A DNA stretch of 20,750 nt from a miscellaneous Crenarchaeota group-1 archaeon SG8-32-3 (GTDB lineage Archaea > Thermoproteota > Bathyarchaeia > Bathyarchaeales > Bathycorpusculaceae): the NCBI GenBank assembly GCA_001273335.1, contig LFWV01000003.1, positions 1 to 20,750 on the forward strand, read 5' to 3'. The notes under the pieces are model-generated. The model saw nothing but the letters and a program-made list of their open reading frames with translations. It was not told the DNA's origin and made no database searches. Both the position numbers and the translations under genes were made by a program. Below are positions 20,393-20,750 of the stretch, piece by piece. The first letter of the stretch is position 1. Each line of letters begins with the position of its first letter.

Positions 20393-20719
20393 ATGGAAAT
20401 TTCGTTTGAAGAGTTTCAAAAACTGGATTTGCGCATAGGTAAAATTACGGAAGCAAACCAGATTCTTGGTTCGAGGAACCTTATCAAACTCGTGGTTGAT
20501 TTTGGAACTGAGACAAGGCAGGCAGTCGCGGGGCTTGTGCGGTGGTACCAGGCGCAGGAACTAGTAGGCAAAAAATGTTTGTTCATCCTTAACCTTAAAA
20601 AACGCAAGGTTATGGGTGTAGAGTCGCAGTGCATGATATTGGCAGCTGAAGACGCTGAAGGCACCGTTACGGTGTTGCAGCCAGAAAAGGATGTTGCTGA
20701 AGGCAGTAAAATCCGCTAG
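20393..20719 (+). CDS. tRNA-binding domain protein (EMAP/Trbp111/MetRS-C type)
   Basis: A complete 108-residue OB-fold protein. DLRIGKI near the N-terminus and KRKVMGVESQCMILAA match the tRNA-binding domain shared by Trbp111, CsaA, the MetRS C-terminus and EMAP II (COG0073). These act as dimers and bind the outside corner of tRNA, often aiding a synthetase. It may be the detached C-terminal domain of archaeal methionyl-tRNA synthetase; MetRS is not in this window. The usual SxGM reads SQCM here. ATG 20393 follows endonuclease V by 38 bp with no strong terminator, so cotranscription is likely. The remaining 31 bp of the window hold nothing recognisable. Confidence 0.9.
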   Translation: MEISFEEFQKLDLRIGKITEANQILGSRNLIKLVVDFGTETRQAVAGLVRWYQAQELVGKKCLFILNLKKRKVMGVESQCMILAAEDAEGTVTVLQPEKDVAEGSKIR

Positions 20720-20750
20720 CCCGTCTTCAACTCAAAAGCGTGTTGATTTT

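Noticed and set aside
1..20750. CRISPR array, insertion sequence, integrase or prophage
   Set aside because: No regularly spaced repeats, transposase or integrase motifs, or terminal inverted repeats were seen on either strand.

Overview
This window is archaeal chromosomal DNA. The supporting genes are RNA polymerase subunit P, class I lysyl-tRNA synthetase, a Taw1-type wyosine enzyme, an archaeal translin/Trax-like protein, a UPF0147 protein and a p27-autoantigen-type zinc ribbon protein. Promoters are TATA boxes about 25 bp upstream of the expected transcript starts, and ribosome sites are GGTGA-like. The mix of genes, including a formaldehyde-activating enzyme domain, fits a TACK-type archaeon such as Bathyarchaeota. 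That placement is inferred from gene content, not from a database search. There is no CRISPR array, insertion sequence, integrase or phage module, so this is mostly ordinary housekeeping sequence with a few real oddities.

Layout. Positions 1-2650: a leftward gene, cut by the window edge, fusing a helix-turn-helix domain to a formaldehyde-activating enzyme (Fae); a small two-helix membrane protein; an M32 metallocarboxypeptidase; and tRNA-Glu. Positions 2870-6070: nucleotide metabolism and conserved archaeal genes. An HD-domain phosphohydrolase (SAMHD1-like) is divergent from a thymidylate kinase whose start is damaged or non-canonical. A conserved hypothetical/zinc ribbon pair is divergent from UPF0147. 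Positions 6213-10053: an FAD-dependent oxidoreductase and a zinc ribbon protein in tandem, then lysS. Positions 10062-12451: a UbiA prenyltransferase, tRNA-Arg(GCG), small membrane ORFs, a di-haem ferric-reductase-like membrane protein interrupted by an in-frame TGA, and a coiled-coil protein. Positions 12463-17462: a TIM-barrel-like protein, a Trm5-family tRNA methyltransferase divergent from rpoP, a small eight-cysteine protein and a large secreted, membrane-anchored surface protein. Positions 17618-20719: taw1, a small AbrB-like protein, and a tight run of translin/Trax-like, endonuclease V and EMAP/Trbp111-type tRNA-binding genes.

How they relate. RNA metabolism is the main theme: Trm5-family and Taw1 both act on position 37 of tRNA-Phe in wyosine synthesis, with lysS, two tRNA genes, rpoP and the translin-EndoV-tRNA-binding run alongside. 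The HD phosphohydrolase and thymidylate kinase both act on the dNTP pool. The most unusual items are the HTH-Fae fusion with repeated motifs phased at about three helical turns in its promoter, the two single-event gene disruptions (tmk start, in-frame TGA in the haem membrane protein), the translin-EndoV-tRNA-binding cluster, and the heavy use of TTG starts.
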